A DNA stretch of 64,000 bases, from assembly GCA_948474755.1 (NCBI GenBank), contig CAOLHI010001832.1, positions 62,001-126,000 of the forward strand, read 5' to 3'. The notes under the pieces were generated by a model, which ran no database searches, was not told the origin of the DNA, and worked only from the letters and a program-made list of their open reading frames with translations. Positions 32,421-45,500 of the stretch are shown here, piece after piece. Source of the DNA: Ctenosaura bakeri. Its lineage: Eukaryota > Chordata > Lepidosauria > Squamata > Iguanidae. The position numbers and the translations under genes are program-made. The stretch's first letter is position 1, and each line of letters begins with the position of its first letter.

Positions 32421-34747
32421 CTTCTTAAGCAGCCAATCATATGAGGTCTTTGCCTGACATGGACAAACAAACATGTTTTGATTTTATGTATTAGTAGATT
32501 AACTTCAGTTTAGACTCTGATGCTTTTATGTGAAAGGAGAAGTTCAACAAACCTGGTTGGTACTAGCTGATCACAACTCAGGGAATGCTGTGAAGGAGAA
32601 CCTATGGGGGAGAAAGGATACAAAACTGAGGCTTGTCTTTGATAGAAAACAGGTAAGGAAAAGACTGCAGAGAGATAGGGAGAGGAGTACAGAGAGGTGG
32701 GGAAAGACAGCTGAGAAACAGGGAAAAGCTGTAATGGAGAGCGGATGTTCACCCAGAGGAAAGAACTAAATAGGGTTCTGGGATATGTGTCTGACTAAAA
32801 AGCTCAGGGGTTAATTAACTTCTACTTGTTTATTCTTTTTTACAACTATGTCTGGCTATTCCTATTAAGTTTTGATAGAGAGTCTGGTCATGCTTATCAC
32901 AGTGAACCCACTGAACAATATATCCGCTGGTCCATGTAGGGGTCACCCTGATGCCCAATTACCCAATCCAGGGAGGGATCTTGAGGGGAAAAGGGGAAAG
33001 GTGAGTGACAGGAGCCCAAGGGTCTCGAACTGCAGAGTCAGCCTGGAGAGGAGATCTATCACAATTTATATTTGGGGGAAATGCGAAACATCCATTTATT
33101 ATTTTGAGTACTACAGAAATATCAAGGCTATAGATCTCTGCAAATGGTTGGACTTGCTAGTAGTTCAGTGAGGCTGAGATTCTGACTATATCATCTGCTC
33201 CAAGGGCCCAGAATTGTTGAATACCTTTTCAGTTTTCATTCATTGCTCACCACTCAAGTGGAGAAAAAGTGGTGAATTAAGCAGAAGCCGCAAGAGGAAG
33301 TGAAGGCGGTCTTAATGCTACCTCTCCCACTAGCTCAAGCTAGCCCATACAGTGCTTTCCTTTTATCTGTTTTCCCACTTAGCTCATGCCTTTTTGCTAA
33401 AGCCATTAAGATGCTAGGCATGGGTAGCTCTGATTGGGAGATTTAAATTGTCCTATCCTGGCTGTTGGTGTTTTAAAAGAGTTTCTTCTCTGCTGCAGAG
33501 TGAGCCTATCTCCCAAGTCTTGAGCATGGCTGTAATTCCAGCATAATGGGCATTCAGGAAGCAAATGAAGCAAGGAAAAAAAAAACCCACAGAAATTAGT
33601 TTTACTTGTGCTGTTTAGGGAACATTTACCATGATTTTGTATTCTTCTTAGGGATGGATGGATGGATCATTCAGTGGTCTGTGTCAGTTTCATGTGAATT
33701 AATCTATGCCAGTGCCAGAATCTGGTACTGATCTTTCTTTATACTGCAACTCCCAGAATCCCCCAACCAAAGGCCATGCTGGCTTGTCAATTGTGGGAGC
33801 AGGAGTCCCCAGAAAAGACATTTTCAAAATCTAGTTCCATCATAAAACCATGCTGCATAATTTTCCTTCTTTTAAATCATACAAAAATTCATGTTTATTT
33901 TCATATCCATTTTCTCCAGTATCCCCATTTTGTTTACAATGCTTCTTATTATATACTTTTTTTTGTATACAGTTTTCCTTGCTACATTTAGAAGACTTTT
34001 GTGCCAGGAAACATACCACGATATTCAGAGACATGTGCAGTCTGAAGAATGACTGTGTTCTCTGCACAAATTAATGGAACTTGAAAGATGCAGGCTAAAT
34101 TAATTCTCTTTTGTCCCTGTCTAGTGAGCCCGATGCATGTGTTGTTACATTTTCAGGAAGGTATGTAAAGATGCCAAGTTGCACCAGAGTGGGATGGGGA
34201 CAAGGGTGTAAATTTAAATGGCTATTTCCATTGGGGAAGGGAGAGGAGATATTAGATGAAATCTTACATTGCCCAGTGTGACATAAGAGTTCTGCAGGTA
34301 GCTGCTGCTGCTTCCTATGGCCCATCCTCAAGACTCACAGTTTTGCTGGGACACCTCCTCTGGATGGCCAACAGCTGGGGACCGGAGCAGGGTCTGGCTA
34401 GGACCCCTTACCAGCACAGGTTGACAAAACCTTCTGCTGAGGTCTGCTGGGGTTTCAGCAAATGACATCATTGGTCTGCACCTGGGAGGACAGCCAGACG
34501 CTTCTGTGATCTTCTACTGCTCTACCCCAGCCACAGAATGGCTGTTCAGGGGGGAGGGTTATCACAGCAAAATCATGAGTCCAGGAGCAGGGGACTTTAG
34601 TCACTCAGGAGAGTACTAACCACTACAGTGACATATGTGTGTATATATGTGTGTGTGTGTCTATATGTATGCACATGTGTGTATGTTTATGTGTATACAC
34701 ACACACACAAGTGGACTTACCCTTGTGTATATCACCAACTGGTCAAA
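32421..34747. other. No gene; TG microsatellite at the right edge
   Basis: A purine-rich stretch lies at 32640-32730 and a hairpin-repeat fragment at about 33742-33805. (TG)n/(CA)n with TATG interruptions occupies 34626-34710. No coding motif was found. Confidence 0.45.
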
Positions 34748-34903
34748 GAGCCAGAATGGTGTAATGTTTTGAGTGTGGGAACACAACCCTGAAGACCAAG
34801 ATTTGATTCCCTGCTTAGCCATAGAAACCCACTGGGCAACCCTGAGTGCATCGCAACTGCCATAAGCTGGAACCAATTTGAAGGTGCACAACAACTACAA
34901 CAA
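34748..34903 (+). repeat. Sauria-type SINE, plus strand, internally deleted
   Basis: Head GAGCCAGAATGGTGTAATG, CATAGAAACCCACTGGG, then directly the tail region with ATTTGAAGGTGCACAAC. Confidence 0.8.
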
Positions 34904-34907
34904 TGCT

Positions 34908-35118
34908 GAAGAGATTCAGTGTGGTACAGTGGTTTGAATGTTGCACTCTGGAAACTAGGGTTCAAATCCCTGCTGGTCCATGGAAACCCATTGCATGACC
35001 TTGAGCAAGTCACTCTCTCTCAGCCTCAGAGGATGGCAAAGGCAAACCCATTCTGAACAAATCTCATCTTAGGGTGGCCATAAGTCAGAAATGACTTGAA
35101 GGCACACAACAACAAGAA
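34908..35118 (+). repeat. Sauria-type SINE, plus strand, adjacent to the previous copy
   Basis: Head TTCAGTGTGGTACAGTGG, full body with CTCTCAGCCTCAGAGGATGG, tail AATGACTTGAAGGCACAC. Two SINEs lie head to tail within 375 bp. Confidence 0.85.
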
Positions 35119-35369
35119 CATGGTCATCATTAACAACAATGCTGGTCATTCTATCAATAAACTGGACAGTGGAAATAATGGGATAGAATGAATTTAAGAG
35201 ATGAAAAAGGGAGAACTCAGAACTGAGAGTTGTCCACCCTTAAATTGGGGTAGTATTTGGTGAGAATTTTGTTTCAGTTCTGTTTAGGTAAGATTGACTG
35301 ATGTTCAGATCTTTATTCATACTCAAGATAGAAAGAATTTTTTTTAAAATAATCAAGTGCAGGATTCTT

Positions 35370-35575
35370 CTATGTGTACATGCCTTCAAGTTGCCTGTTG
35401 GTTTATTTGAATTTTATAGGGTTTTCTTAGACAAGGAATACTTAAAGGTGGTTTTGCCAGTTCATTCCTCTGAAATATAACCTACAGTATCTGGTATTCA
35501 TTGATGGTTTCCCATCTAAGTACTAACCAGGGCTGAGGCTACTTAGTTTCCAAGATCAGATGGGATCTGGTAACT
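35370..35575 (-). repeat. 5S rRNA-derived SINE, minus strand
   Basis: The reversed tail (ATGCCTTCAAGTTGCCTG) is followed by the reversed 5S-like head: CCCATCTAAGTACTAACCAG, GGCTGAGGCTACTTAG, CCAAGATCAGATGGG. Confidence 0.85.
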
Positions 35576-36659
35576 TTAGTGTTTTTAGGCCCTCCACTGA
35601 AAATGCATGGATTCTGTATCTGGATTTGGGAACCGTGAAGTTTAGCATATGAAGTAATGAACTGATCATGATTAATGTGCGCAAGTGCCACCTACTGGAC
35701 AGTGTTGGGAACAGATATAATTTGTCACAGGTGCGTCAGTAGAGCACCCCAATGGACACTTTCCACAGATGAGATCTTGGATCAAGTGTCTCCAGATTTT
35801 ATTCATATTCTTTCTGATTTTATATTGGGTTAAAATAAACATACCTAAGGAGCTGGTATACAAAGACCTCTTCTCCAATTTTTATTGTTTTTTTGTTTTT
35901 TTTTTGCAAACAGCTGAAAAAAGAGAAAAACAAGAACACCACAAAAAGGAAAACAATGAGGGAAAAAAGTGGCTAAAAAGACACAAGCCATAACATATTA
36001 ATGGGGAATCAAACATTAAGTAAGTATATAGGTTAATACAGGGAATCCATGGCCAAAACCCTATTCAAAGTACCAACCGGCATAGATCTGTGAATCCACA
36101 ACTTACATAAAAGTTATCTCACACACCTGCCTGGTTGATTTAAAAGGTCTCTTCAGGTCCACGTTTCCAAAAGGGTGTCTAACTAGAAAGGAGGACTTCA
36201 AGACCTATTAAGTTAATAGGAATTTGAGAATTTAACATTTATGTAAATCCCATGCATTCAGTGGATCTAATTGGGACTAACCATTCAATATAGTCCTCTT
36301 TGTAAGGTAGGCTGGGAATCTTGTGGCCCTCCAGATGTTGCTGGACTGCAAGTCCCATTAGCCCAAGTCAGGACAGGCAATCATGAAGAATTCTGAAAGT
36401 TGTATTTTAATAATATGGAGCAGGCCAGATGATTCCTGCTGGGGTTGCATGGGTTCTTGGATTCCATTCCTTTATACAATCCCTCTTAGATTCCAACTTA
36501 TAGAAAGGAAATGTGACATTTGTGAATTTTCAATGATTTTTCTAAGGCAAAATTAATATGCTCATAACTTCAGGCCAAAAGGAAGTCACCATAGGGCACA
36601 ACTATATTATGCCTGAAAGCACCTCCAGGTTGTTTATTTTTGGATAAGTTCTAGCTTTT
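35576..36659. other. No gene; a hairpin repeat
   Basis: CCAGATGTTGCTGGACTGC at about 36330-36350 begins an old CATCTGGAG-type hairpin repeat (to about 36430). CATTCAGTGGATCTAATTGG at about 36255 is a worn amniote repeat. Confidence 0.45.
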
Positions 36660-37305
36660 TGCATGGTGTAGTGGTGTGAGTGTTGGAATATGACTCCCAG
36701 AAACCAGAGTTCAAATCCCTGTTCAGTCATGGAAACCCAGTGGGTAGCCTCTGACATCCTCTGTATCCTTTCCACAGCATGCTCCCATCCCACAATGGTG
36801 ATGGGATGGCGATGGGACCACGATGACACTTCTGTAAGATGTCGTCACTATTCCGTCATGATCTCATCACCAACTGTCGCGATCACAGAGTAAATCATTG
36901 ATGTTTTTTTCCCCTCAATGACATGTGATTGCGTGGCTATCCTGGACTTACCTGCCCTGCAGAAGTCCCAGAAGCACAATGGAGGCACTTCCTGCCCCAG
37001 CACAGCTTGGGAAATTACCCAACTATGCTGGAGAAGGAAGAGGTGGGACCACTGCACTTCCTTGAAGATGAAGCCAGCTGGTAAGGACAGGAGTGCTCCT
37101 GTCATGCTCCATCCTGGAGAAGCTCTACTGAGATCCCTGCGGGACACAGCTGGGATGTGGTAAGCTGTGGAAAGAGCTTCAGTTTCAGAGGAAGGCAATG
37201 ACAAGCCTCCTCTGAACAAATCTTGCCAAACAAAAAACCTCTGATAGGTTCAGTGTAGGATTGCCATAAGTCAGAAATGACATGAAGGTACATGACAAAA
37301 ATAAA
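36660..37305 (+). repeat. Sauria-type SINE split by a larger GGCC-terminus transposon
   Basis: The head and body occupy 36660-36763 (GCATGGTGTAGTGGTG) and the rest resumes at 37177 (TCAGAGGAAGGCAATGAC), ending AATGACATGAAGGTAC. Confidence 0.8.
36764..37176 (-). mobile_element. 413-bp non-autonomous DNA transposon, larger GGCC-terminus group
   Basis: The ends are ATCCTTTCCACAGC and GCTGTGGAAAGAGC. Read on the minus strand, a block similar to that at 9773-9811 ends in GGCAGGTAAGT (36955-36946). A hairpin follows at 36932-36879 with TGTGATTGC/GCGATCACA outer and TCAATGA/TCATTGA inner arms. It is inserted in a SINE; the duplication is not clear. Confidence 0.7.
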
Positions 37306-39014
37306 CCTTCTTAAAATGCCTTACAACTTCTGCCACAGCCATTGGCAGCGTACATACTGGCAGAGCTGCCTTCCCAATTTCTGAGCCTCTACCCCAAATA
37401 TTGTGCTTCAGCTCTGCCCACAGATGTCATGCTGTGATGTCATTTTGCTTTCTTTGGAAAAGCAGGAACTTGTACTCTTGTACTAACTTGTACTCATTTT
37501 TGTTACTGGAATACTATATATAAATGAATGGATAGATAACATCAAATCTTAGGCATGCGTGGATTTGCTATAAGGAGACATATAAGGGGATTTCCTGTGA
37601 AACTGTCCACAGCCTAAGCAGATTAAGAACTGGGAAAATACAGCAGCTAAAAGAATGAGCTATGACTCTTACCTTGGTTATGAATTACTCACTAGTCCTA
37701 TGAGGCAAGCCACTCCTGATCAGCTTCAGGGTTATACCTGATGGTGTTCTTCTGCCAACGAAGAAGACACTGCTGATGATTCAAATTTCCCTTCTCCCAC
37801 ACAGCTACCCCAGCGTGTGCACCAGATTTGGCTAGACAGATCTCCAGAACAAATCAAGGGAACATGTAGGGTCCTGCAGAAGTGGTGGTAAGAGGGAATT
37901 CTTACTGTGGTCAGAAATCCACTTGTTTAAGGGTGAATTAAGCTACAGTTCCTCCCCTTCCCCCATTATTATGGCTTGATAATACTGACTCTCTTACAGC
38001 ATTAATGTATGGCAAATGCTCCATGCAGGACTGCCTTAGTTGTGCATTCTTGCATTGCAGGTGGTTGGGCTAGATGGACCTTATTGTCCCTTTCAGCTCT
38101 ATGGCTGTATGATTCCTCAATTCTCTTACTTACAACTATACAATGCATTTGAAAATGCTACACCAGCCTTTCTCTCACTTAGTGCCACTTAGATGCTGTC
38201 CGGAGATAATGAGAACGATCATCCAAAACATCTGGTGCTAAGGAGGGCAATACTATATCCATAACTTAGAAAAGTGTCTTTTTTAAAAAAGACTGCAGCT
38301 CCCAAAATCCATTTGCAGCTGGCTGAGGAATGCTGGAGGCTAATTCCCCCAAAGTAACTTTTTCAAGTGCTAGCTGTATCAGTACGGCTGACCTTGGAAA
38401 GGCTGTCAGTGGAATCACTGCTATGGGAAACTCTCTGTCTGACTGCAGATTTGTGTTTCCTTTCCTATAATTCTACAGTTGACCTTACATGAAAGAATAG
38501 TATCAGAATCTGCTTTCCATCATCGCAATCACAACAGCTGTATTTATCTTTGCTCTTGAGAGTAACAACGTAGGAGTACTGGCTACAGTCTAATTAGTTT
38601 CTACCCAATTTCTCTCTTTCTGAGTCACCTGGGTTATTAAAAGAGCTTGCTTCATGCTTTGGTAGAATATTTAAATTCAATCCATTTAATTTTATGGGGG
38701 GGAGCAAATGGCAAACATCTGTTGGTGGTTAATTTAGTAAACAGAATAATGTTTGAAACTCAAAGCTTTCATTCTGTTGCTCTTGCATCCATATCTCAAC
38801 TTTTAAATTTTGCAGCTGATCAGACCTGGGGCTACATTTTCAGAGGCACTTCCCTCTAAGTATTTCTGAAACAGATGCTATTGTGTTTCTGCTATTTAAA
38901 GGCAGCAAAAATGCTTGATAGATTGCCCCCTCCCAGGGTAACAAGGTGGGGCTTGTTGCAGCGAGCTTTGCTGATACCCTGTCAACGTGACTGCAAAATC
39001 TAGTCATCATGAGA
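37306..39014. other. No gene; CR1 3' tip and a hairpin repeat
   Basis: 38040-38118 (TGGTTGGGCTAGATGGACC to TCTATGGCTGTATGATTCC) is a plus-strand CR1 3' end. An old hairpin repeat lies at 38283-38375. 38440-38860 has no visible repeat. Confidence 0.5.
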
Positions 39015-39019
39015 CTTAG

Positions 39020-39192
39020 GCCATTTCCTCGCCACACTGCTATAGTGCTATCCTGGCCTTTGCAGTTTAGGGAGGGGCCTTTAGAATTCCTGGCCACAGA
39101 GCTTTTTGGCCTCAGTAAACTACAAACCCCAGAACCCCACAGGATGTTGAAAGTGCAATAATACCCCTCTAACAGTGTAATGTGGAATGGCC
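39020..39192. mobile_element. Foldback MITE, asymmetric type
   Basis: The ends are GCCATTTCCTC and GTGGAATGGCC, with flanks CTTAG and CTTGG. Part of the left arm is deleted. Confidence 0.85.
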
Positions 39193-39197
39193 CTTGG

Positions 39198-40667
39198 TCT
39201 GATCTTGCAAGACATATCTTTAGTGTCATCAGATTAAGAGATCATGCAAGTCGTTCCTCTCTCATCAGATTTCCATATTGGGCCCACGCTACTCTATCTG
39301 GCTTCTTTTGTGACTGGTGTTGAAGCACCTTCTCCCAATATTATTTTGGCATTTCTAGGCACTTACTGGTCACCCGGTGGAGGCCAGAAAGGATTTTTTT
39401 TCATTTCATTGTGACATGTTTTTCACATTCCTGGGGAATTACTCATGGGGGTTGGAGGTCAGATGGGTTAATGGTAAATGCCTGTGTTTAGGTCTATGCT
39501 GTATATTTGTTAGCATTGGGGCTGCATGGATTAAGGTAAGTGAGAGGAGATCAGAGCTCTGAAAGGGGGCTGGGCATATTGCCATGGGAGGAGGAGGGGG
39601 AAGTCCTGGAGGCTGGCTTACAGATTTGGGCAATGACAGTCAGTGTCTGGGACTTGCCCCTTCCATTCTCCCTTAACCCGGCTCTGGCTGCCTCAGGCTC
39701 AAGCTTGGGGGCAGGCTGATCCAGCACAGGTGTCGAACTTCCAAAGTGGCTGGATCGGCACTGCTGATAGGAGTTTCCCCTCCTTACCTACACATGGTGT
39801 CATAGTCAATGTAAGTAAAAATTATGGCCTGTTCTAATTCCAGTCAGGATGTCTGGCTCATTTATTTGTTCCTTTGATTTATATCTCACTTTTCTTCCAA
39901 ATGGAATTCAAAGGGGCTAATGAGACTCAATGTGAGGAGTAATGTTATATCAACACAACAGTAGCTTTCTTGGTCAGTTACTTAAAATGGACCACACTAG
40001 CCAGGCATTTTGTTTCCTTTGTGTGGAGAAATGTGAGTTCATGCTACCTGCTCACTGGCAAGCTTAACCATTGGCTGGAAAACAGCTTCCATTTCAGAGA
40101 ACTTATCCTTTTCATCTTTAGTGGGCATATAACAAACCAGCCTTGTTGCATTGATTCATACCAGAGAGAACAGAAAAGGGTTAATGTACTTACTTAATCG
40201 ATACTAAGCTTAAAAATACAATTCAATTGTGTTTTTGTTAGAAGGGGAGAAATCTAACTATTATGGTTATGTTAAATCAACATTTCAATTTAAGGTTAAA
40301 TGCCTGTGTTGGAAGGCTTGTTAGAGTGAAGCTGTAAGTTCTGGGTTCGTCCAGATGGGCCAGTAGTTTTACTGAACATCGCACTATTCTGTTTCTGGAT
40401 TTCATGCCTTGTAATGCTTTGTTGTTCCTGCTCCTGCATCCAAGGCTAGTCTGTTCTTTTTGTGCTGCTTGAGGTTTGGTTGACTGTGGCATGGGCAGGG
40501 TTTCCTCCCCTCCCCTCCATGAACTCAGCATTTTCCCTCTGTGCTCCTGTCCTAGTATCCCTGTTACCAGTCTGGCATTCTTTTTTTTTTTTTAAATACT
40601 TTAAATAATCATGGTGCAAAAGGGCCACAGAGGTAAATGTTATACTCTTTGGCATTATAGATAGAAG
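39198..40667. other. No gene seen
   Basis: A reversed LINE-like tail (TTGATTTATATCTCAC) lies near 39875. Nothing else was recognised. Confidence 0.45.
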
Positions 40668-41102
40668 AGCCAGCATAGTGTTGTGGTCTGAGCATTGGAC
40701 TGTGGCCATTTCTGCACTAGCCTGTTATAGCACTATGATTCCACTTTCAACATCCTATGGAATCCTGGGGTTTGCAGTTTCGGGAAGGGCTGGCTGGCCC
40801 CTCCCGAAACTGCAAACCCCAGGATTCCATAGGATGTTGAAAGTGGAATCATAGTGCTATAACAGTCCAGTGTGAAAATGGTCTGTGACTAGTACTTTGG
40901 AGACCAGGGTTTGAATCCCTCCTTAGCCATGGAAACCAACAGGGTGGCCTTGGGCAAGTCATATTTTCTCAGCCTTAGAGGGAGGCAAGCCCAAACCTCC
41001 TGTGATCAAATTCTGGCAGAAAAAAAAAAATCCAAAACCCTTTGATAAGTTTGCCTTAGGTTGCCATAAGTCAGAAATGACTTGAAGGCACACAGCAACA
41101 AC
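40668..41102 (+). repeat. Sauria-type SINE split by a foldback MITE
   Basis: The head GAGCCAGCATAGTGTTGTGG stops at 40704 and resumes at 40883 within the anticodon-stem-like region (GGAGACCAGGGTTTG). The tail is AATGACTTGAAGGCACAC. Confidence 0.9.
40705..40882. mobile_element. 178-bp foldback MITE, symmetric type, with perfect 5-bp duplication
   Basis: The ends are GCCATTTCTGCAC and GTGAAAATGGT. CTGTG flanks both sides (40700-40704 and 40883-40887). Removing the element and one CTGTG restores the SINE, so both borders are fixed by the target. Confidence 0.92.
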
Positions 41103-42126
41103 ATTGCATTTGTAGATAATCAGAAAAGATCATACTGTGAATACAGCACAGGGCAGAGAAAGCGTTTAACCCAGTGACTGGAAATGTAATGGAGGAATGA
41201 AGGCCAAAGAAAAACGTTTTGTGACAAAGGTCATGCTCTCCATTCAACACAGCACCTGTGGGATCAAGACAATAGATACAGATGTGGGAATTTACCCCCG
41301 ATGGTATCAGAAACTCCCAGGAGTGAATCCTTTGGGTTTTAAAAAGACCAAACTAGATCTGAAAGTTATTGAGAAATAGGCTAGGCGGTACATCATATGG
41401 ATATGGGCATACCCCTTAGTAAAGCCTCCTGACAAAGAAACTCCTTTTTACCAAGTATCTTTTATGCCCTACCAGATCCCCCATGTTTCCTAGCCTCTCT
41501 AGCTGGGAGTTTTGCTTTGTTTTTGTTTTTTATAAATAATATCAGCATTTGGAGGATGGTGAAAGAGGGCCTTAGTGACATAGATTTCCAGTGTTAAGTT
41601 GCAGCAGTGTGTCTGCAGTAAACAATAACAGAAAATCTTAGCTGGAAAAGAATGAGGTTGTACTCTTGCCAGTTCTACTGCAGCTGTGTTTGCGTCTGGC
41701 TACAACAGGCAAAGAAAATGGCAGCTGCCTCTAGACTTCCATACTGAGCATGTGCAAACAGCAAAATAAAGAGAAAAAGGGAAGGCAGTTTAAACCCACC
41801 TAACCAGCAACCCCCAGCATGTTAAAAAAGCATAGATAGATAGAGCAAAATGGAAGTCATTAGAAAATTAAAAATTGGTAAAAGAAAGAAAAAATAGCTT
41901 TGGTTGCATTTTGGAAGAATCAGTCAAGTAATTGCTAGAAGATTCAGAAATTTTTCATCTGCTTATACATGTTTTGCCTGAGCCTGATCTTTCATTTCCC
42001 ATATGTATTTTGCCCGTTTTGGATAAAAAGCATCTTTTAATACCTGCTGGTTTAAAATCTTTAACTATGGAATTAACTAAACATGAACTAAAATAAGTTA
42101 TTTGGATCTTGTGACCTAAACATTTT
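41103..42126. other. No gene seen
   Basis: AT-rich; nothing recognised. Confidence 0.5.
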
Positions 42127-42574
42127 GACCCTTTCCGCACCAGGGTATTAAAATGGTGCAGAGCGACCTCCGACTTTATCATAGTTCCACAGCTCAATCC
42201 GCTCCGAAGCGACCAGAACTGGTGGCGCCGTGTGTTTTTTAAAAACCTCTTTTCAGAGGTTTTTAAAAAGCATGGAGCGCGCAGCCCCATGCAACTCCGT
42301 CACTGCGTTCCGGTGCAGATTTGCAGGTGTGCACTAGTGCATGCCTGCAGATCTGCTGGGGGCGGGCTTCTGGCTGGCGAGCTTCTCTGGTTGGTGAAGA
42401 GCCTCCACCAGCCGGAAGCCACCGTTTTGGATGTCGAAGCTGCCATTTTGGACACTGGAGGACTGTGGATCAGCCAGCTCGCACTGCTCCACATGGCGAC
42501 GGCCTTACCCGGCTGCTGGTAAGCTCTGTTTTAGCGCGTTTCCCCCGTTTCCCCCTCCACATGTGGAAAGGGCC
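42127..42574. mobile_element. 448-bp GC-rich non-autonomous DNA transposon
   Basis: The termini are ACCCTTTCCGCAC and ATGTGGAAAGGGCC. The interior is GC-rich and CpG-containing amid AT-rich DNA. It carries a perfect 10-bp hairpin (42241-42250 with 42255-42264, loop TTTC) and a GGTAAG at 42518-42523. The arrangement of the hairpin and donor motif differs from the other large elements. Confidence 0.7.
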
Positions 42575-45500
42575 TTTAATTCTCCAACACTGATGAACTA
42601 ACAAAAAGCAAGAAGCAGTTCCACAAAAATGCAAGAGAATCCAGGAGCACTTGAGGTAAAGAAATCAATATAAAATTGTAAATGTACAATGTAAAATTTG
42701 TTGGCTTTTTAGCATGCTCTCTCATTTGATAAGTTACCAATTAAATTAAAGCTTAATTCTGGAATAAGGTTAATGCTGAAAATCCCACTCAGATCAATCT
42801 AGTGAGAAAAAGTTGTTTCCTCCCCCTTATGTTTGAAAATTTCCAATTTAATTGATAACTGAATTGATTTTAAATAGTCAGATCTACGTCTGTTGACAAT
42901 ATGGCCATAGCCTTGTTAAGTGACCAGTCTGCCAACCAAGAAATTCTTTATCTCCTACAACAACAGTGCAAAACAAACCGCTTTTCTGTATACTGGGATA
43001 TGAAAATTTTATCTAACTACAAAGAACTGATATACTTTAGAATTAGTAATGCCCAAGTTACCTGATAATATAACTGCACAGCAGAAAATAATACCTTTCA
43101 TAATCTTGAAGTGGAAAATGGAGGGAAACTAGCAAATCAAAAACATGTTTTTGCTATGAAAATGGCAAATATCCGGTGTTTTGGGAGAAAGGGGCATACT
43201 TGTTTTTCTTTTCTGGATGGTTTAGGTGTTTTTGTAACAATTTATAAATATTCCTATGGCTAGATTTTCAAAGCAAAACATGTTTTGCAGCCTGTTCTAG
43301 CCTTCCACTTCCTTATTTTATTTTATTCTACATAGGAAAGCGTAGGGGTATGAAGCCTTGTCCCTTAATTATTTTTTCCCCAGACCAATTTGCTTACAGA
43401 TTAAAAGACAAGGCAAAACATGTTTTTCCCTATGCCATGAAAGGAAACTAGAACTGTTGTTTTCTGACTTCTTAAAAACAAATATACTCTCCTGCCCTGG
43501 AAACTGCCTGGATGACCCACCTTTCATTTGTAAATAATGTCAATGGAGGTTGCACTGTAAAGCCAACACTGAACTACAATAATATTGTGATATTGCATGT
43601 TTATACCCAGTTGATTGAATTGTACTCTTATGCCTCAAAGAGACCTTCAAAAGAATTTCCATTACTATCCTTGAATTCAGCTTCTGTTTACCAGCCACTA
43701 AATGCTAAATGTTTAAAAGTTTTTAAAATTGCATGCGCATATTTCATCTGTAGTTGGAATAATCCATCACTTGCTTTGCAGATAACAGTTGTGATCCACA
43801 GATAGGAAGAATAGCACAAAGTGCTCATAAAGCACACATTGTTTCTTGTGAGATGGGTGGAGGAGGAGTTTGCTAAATTTCATGAAGAGGAAAAAGTGAG
43901 AGGAATAAATTATTAGCACTATGTTTGATGCCTGCACAAGGAATCCCTGGGGGTGAGGAGAGATAGTATATAATTCTTTCAGCACCCTGTGGGATATTCT
44001 ACAACAAAGACAATATTGCAGCTCCTAGCCTTCCTCACTGTTAGTTAGGCTGGCTAGGACTGATGAGAACTGCAGACCAGCAACATATGGAGGGCCACGT
44101 TTTAGCCCATCTCTGATCTACAACTCCTGTATCTGCATAGTTAGATATGTGTGTGTACAGACCTAATCAAGGTCAGACAAATTATACCCCTACACCACCC
44201 ATCCAAGTGAAATTACATGGCATCTCAAATCAACATACAAGAGGGAGGAAATCCCACAAGTGCCTTTCCTGCTGCCCTGGCAATAAAAATACAACAATAA
44301 CAAGTTTTAAAAGCTAATTCCTTCCCAATTCCTTAAAAAACCCTTCTGAAACATCTCAAATGTATTGCCTTAGGCAGCCACACCACTCTACCTAATGGTA
44401 GGACCAGTCATGCTTAGAATATGAACTTATGCATAAGCAGGCAGTCATATGAAGAAACAGGAGATGAGTATCAATATATCTGTCCTATATCCTGTGTCTG
44501 TATCTACATCTAGATACCAATGCATGCATATACACAGTGTATATGCCTAAATTCTATATATGCCTAAATAAAGCCTAAATTAAGCCTAAATTCACTTGTT
44601 AGTGTCAACTAAAGTAGGCTCACTGAGTCAATGAAACTTATGAAAATACCAATTCCTATTGATTCAGTGGGGCTACTCTAGTTGAAACCAGCAACCTCAC
44701 TTATGTGTTTCTTTTTAAAAATACCTGTTTGTGAGTAAACTAAACCTATGATGAAACTATTCTGATACTTAATCAGATTTTCAAAATGATTATACTTGTA
44801 TGAATTAATCATCATTTGCTTAAGATTTTCTAATAAGTTAGATGTTAGCATTCCAGTTCAAAGCAGGAGATGCTGTGAGAAAAGATATTTTCCTGCATAC
44901 ATGAGTCACAATGCATACAAGTGTCTTTTCTTTGCCATTTGACCTGTTGTCTTCCACTTCCACCAGAATTAACAGATCGTGGCTATTTGTTGCTCTTTGC
45001 ACTGCAACAAAAAGAGGGTTCAGGAGCAGAAAGTGCATTTCTGTAATTCAGTCCACTGGAGTCCATTGAATTCCCAACTTTCAGACTTAGCCCCTGCCCT
45101 CATGATGCTGCTTTGATTTGGTGTGAAATATGGGAGCACCAATTTCAAAGTGAAAGTGGTATTAACTGTCTTCTGCCCTGTTCATTATGTGACTTTCATA
45201 GTGTAGTTGTTAATTGCTCATTAAATGATCATCATGGTGCAAACTGTGTTCTTTGGGTGGTGTTGTAAGACTGCTCTGTTTCTGGACAAGTCTCACTTTA
45301 AAACTTATTCCTGGGATTGGCTATGCATGCAAACAGGCCATGTGAAAAGACCAGGCTGGGCAGCAATTTTATTTTTTGATTACTCTCTGAGCTACAAGGT
45401 GTAATCATTGTGCTTTACAGGACCACCAAGAAGGGAACTACTTGTCAGAGACATTTATACAAGAATTTAGAGGATATTTCTGCCCTTTATTTATTTTTGT

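Noticed and set aside
40668..40950. tRNA gene
   Set aside because: The tRNA-like head belongs to a SINE, cannot form a full cloverleaf as it stands, and is interrupted.
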